DNA of 5,088 bases from Pseudomonadota bacterium (lineage in GTDB: Bacteria > Pseudomonadota > Gammaproteobacteria > Xanthomonadales > Xanthomonadaceae), in assembly GCA_019348095.1 (NCBI GenBank), contig JAHWKC010000193.1:1-5088 (forward strand), given 5' to 3'. Of the stretch, positions 4,948 through 5,088 are shown in pieces. Below the pieces are notes generated by a model that had not been told where the DNA came from, did not search any database, and saw only the letters and a program-made list of their open reading frames with translations. The number at the start of each line of letters is the position of its first letter. Positions within the stretch are counted from its first letter, which is position 1. A program made the position numbers and the translations under genes.

Positions 4948-5088
4948 ACGGGCAACCGGGCGGGCCGCTCCGGCACCGCCGGCCGCTCCCCTCGCAGGGT
5001 GAGCGCGGCGAACACCGCGCCGAGCAGGGCGTAGAGCAGCGCCAGCAGACCCAGCGAGCGGACCCGGAAGTCGTAGACCAGCGCTGCG
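4944..5088 (-). CDS. CbtA-like predicted cobalt transporter subunit, C-terminal 47 residues
   Basis: The gene enters from the right edge and stops at TGA (4944-4946). The visible part has VYDFRVRSLG followed by a hydrophobic segment, about visible residues 11-31 (LGLLALLYALLGAVFAALTL), and a charged Arg/Pro-rich tail. This matches the end of CbtA, an integral membrane protein predicted to import cobalt with CbtB: a (W/Y)xFRxxSLG motif before the last transmembrane helix, as I remember the family. Its stop overlaps the start of the histidine phosphatase, an arrangement I associate with actinomycete cbtB-cbtA-phosphatase clusters. With so little sequence the family call is moderate; a membrane-protein C-terminus is sure. 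Confidence 0.6.
   Translation of the reverse strand, partial: AALVYDFRVRSLGLLALLYALLGAVFAALTLRGERPAVPERPARLPV

Overview
The window is GC-rich, densely coded DNA that looks like a gammaproteobacterium of the Xanthomonadaceae (Lysobacter/Luteimonas/Xanthomonas type). The basis is protein style, the neighbourhood pgk - HAD phosphatase - pyk, and a paired short palindromic repeat typical of that group. This assignment comes from recognition, not from a database search. Two parts of the window do not fit the rest: the left ~1.29 kb is visibly richer in A+T, and the right ~0.5 kb looks actinobacterial.

Layout, left to right. (1) 11-985, minus strand: an unrecognised 324-aa exported protein with a clear signal peptide, six cysteines in three close pairs and a Gly/Ser-rich linker. 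A 323-bp non-coding stretch follows (986-1308) with a good Shine-Dalgarno, a hairpin and a 14-bp perfect palindrome lying in a possible promoter. (2) 1309-2775, minus: complete pyruvate kinase (pyk). (3) 2776-2867: short divergent promoter region with several palindromes. (4) 2868-3521, plus: a RimJ/RimL-type GNAT N-acetyltransferase, whose 3' end overlaps convergently with (5) 3473-4111, minus: a HAD-superfamily phosphatase (Gph / 5'-nucleotidase-like). (6) 4152-4261: two REP-like hairpins in inverted orientation (REPIN-like). (7) 4266-4559, minus: only the last 97 residues of phosphoglycerate kinase (pgk). (8) About 4560-5088, minus: the N-terminal two thirds of a histidine phosphatase, preceded by the C-terminal end of a CbtA-like predicted cobalt transporter, a pairing I associate with actinomycetes.

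The core (pgk, HAD phosphatase, pyk) is a lower-glycolysis neighbourhood. Pgk and Pyk make the two substrate-level ATPs, and the phosphatase between them could remove phosphorylated side products, although its substrate cannot be read from the sequence.

The most important observation is the break at about 4560-4590. An essential glycolytic gene is cut a quarter of the way from its 3' end and fused, out of frame, to a truncated gene from an apparently unrelated lineage. No transposase, integrase or tRNA is visible at the joint. The simplest reading is an assembly or library chimera, so the right-hand 0.5 kb should not be attributed to the same organism without read-level support. I see no CRISPR array, tRNA, rRNA or convincing new multi-gene system. 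The best candidates for new biology are the exported cysteine-pair protein with its palindromic upstream site and the REPIN-like repeat.
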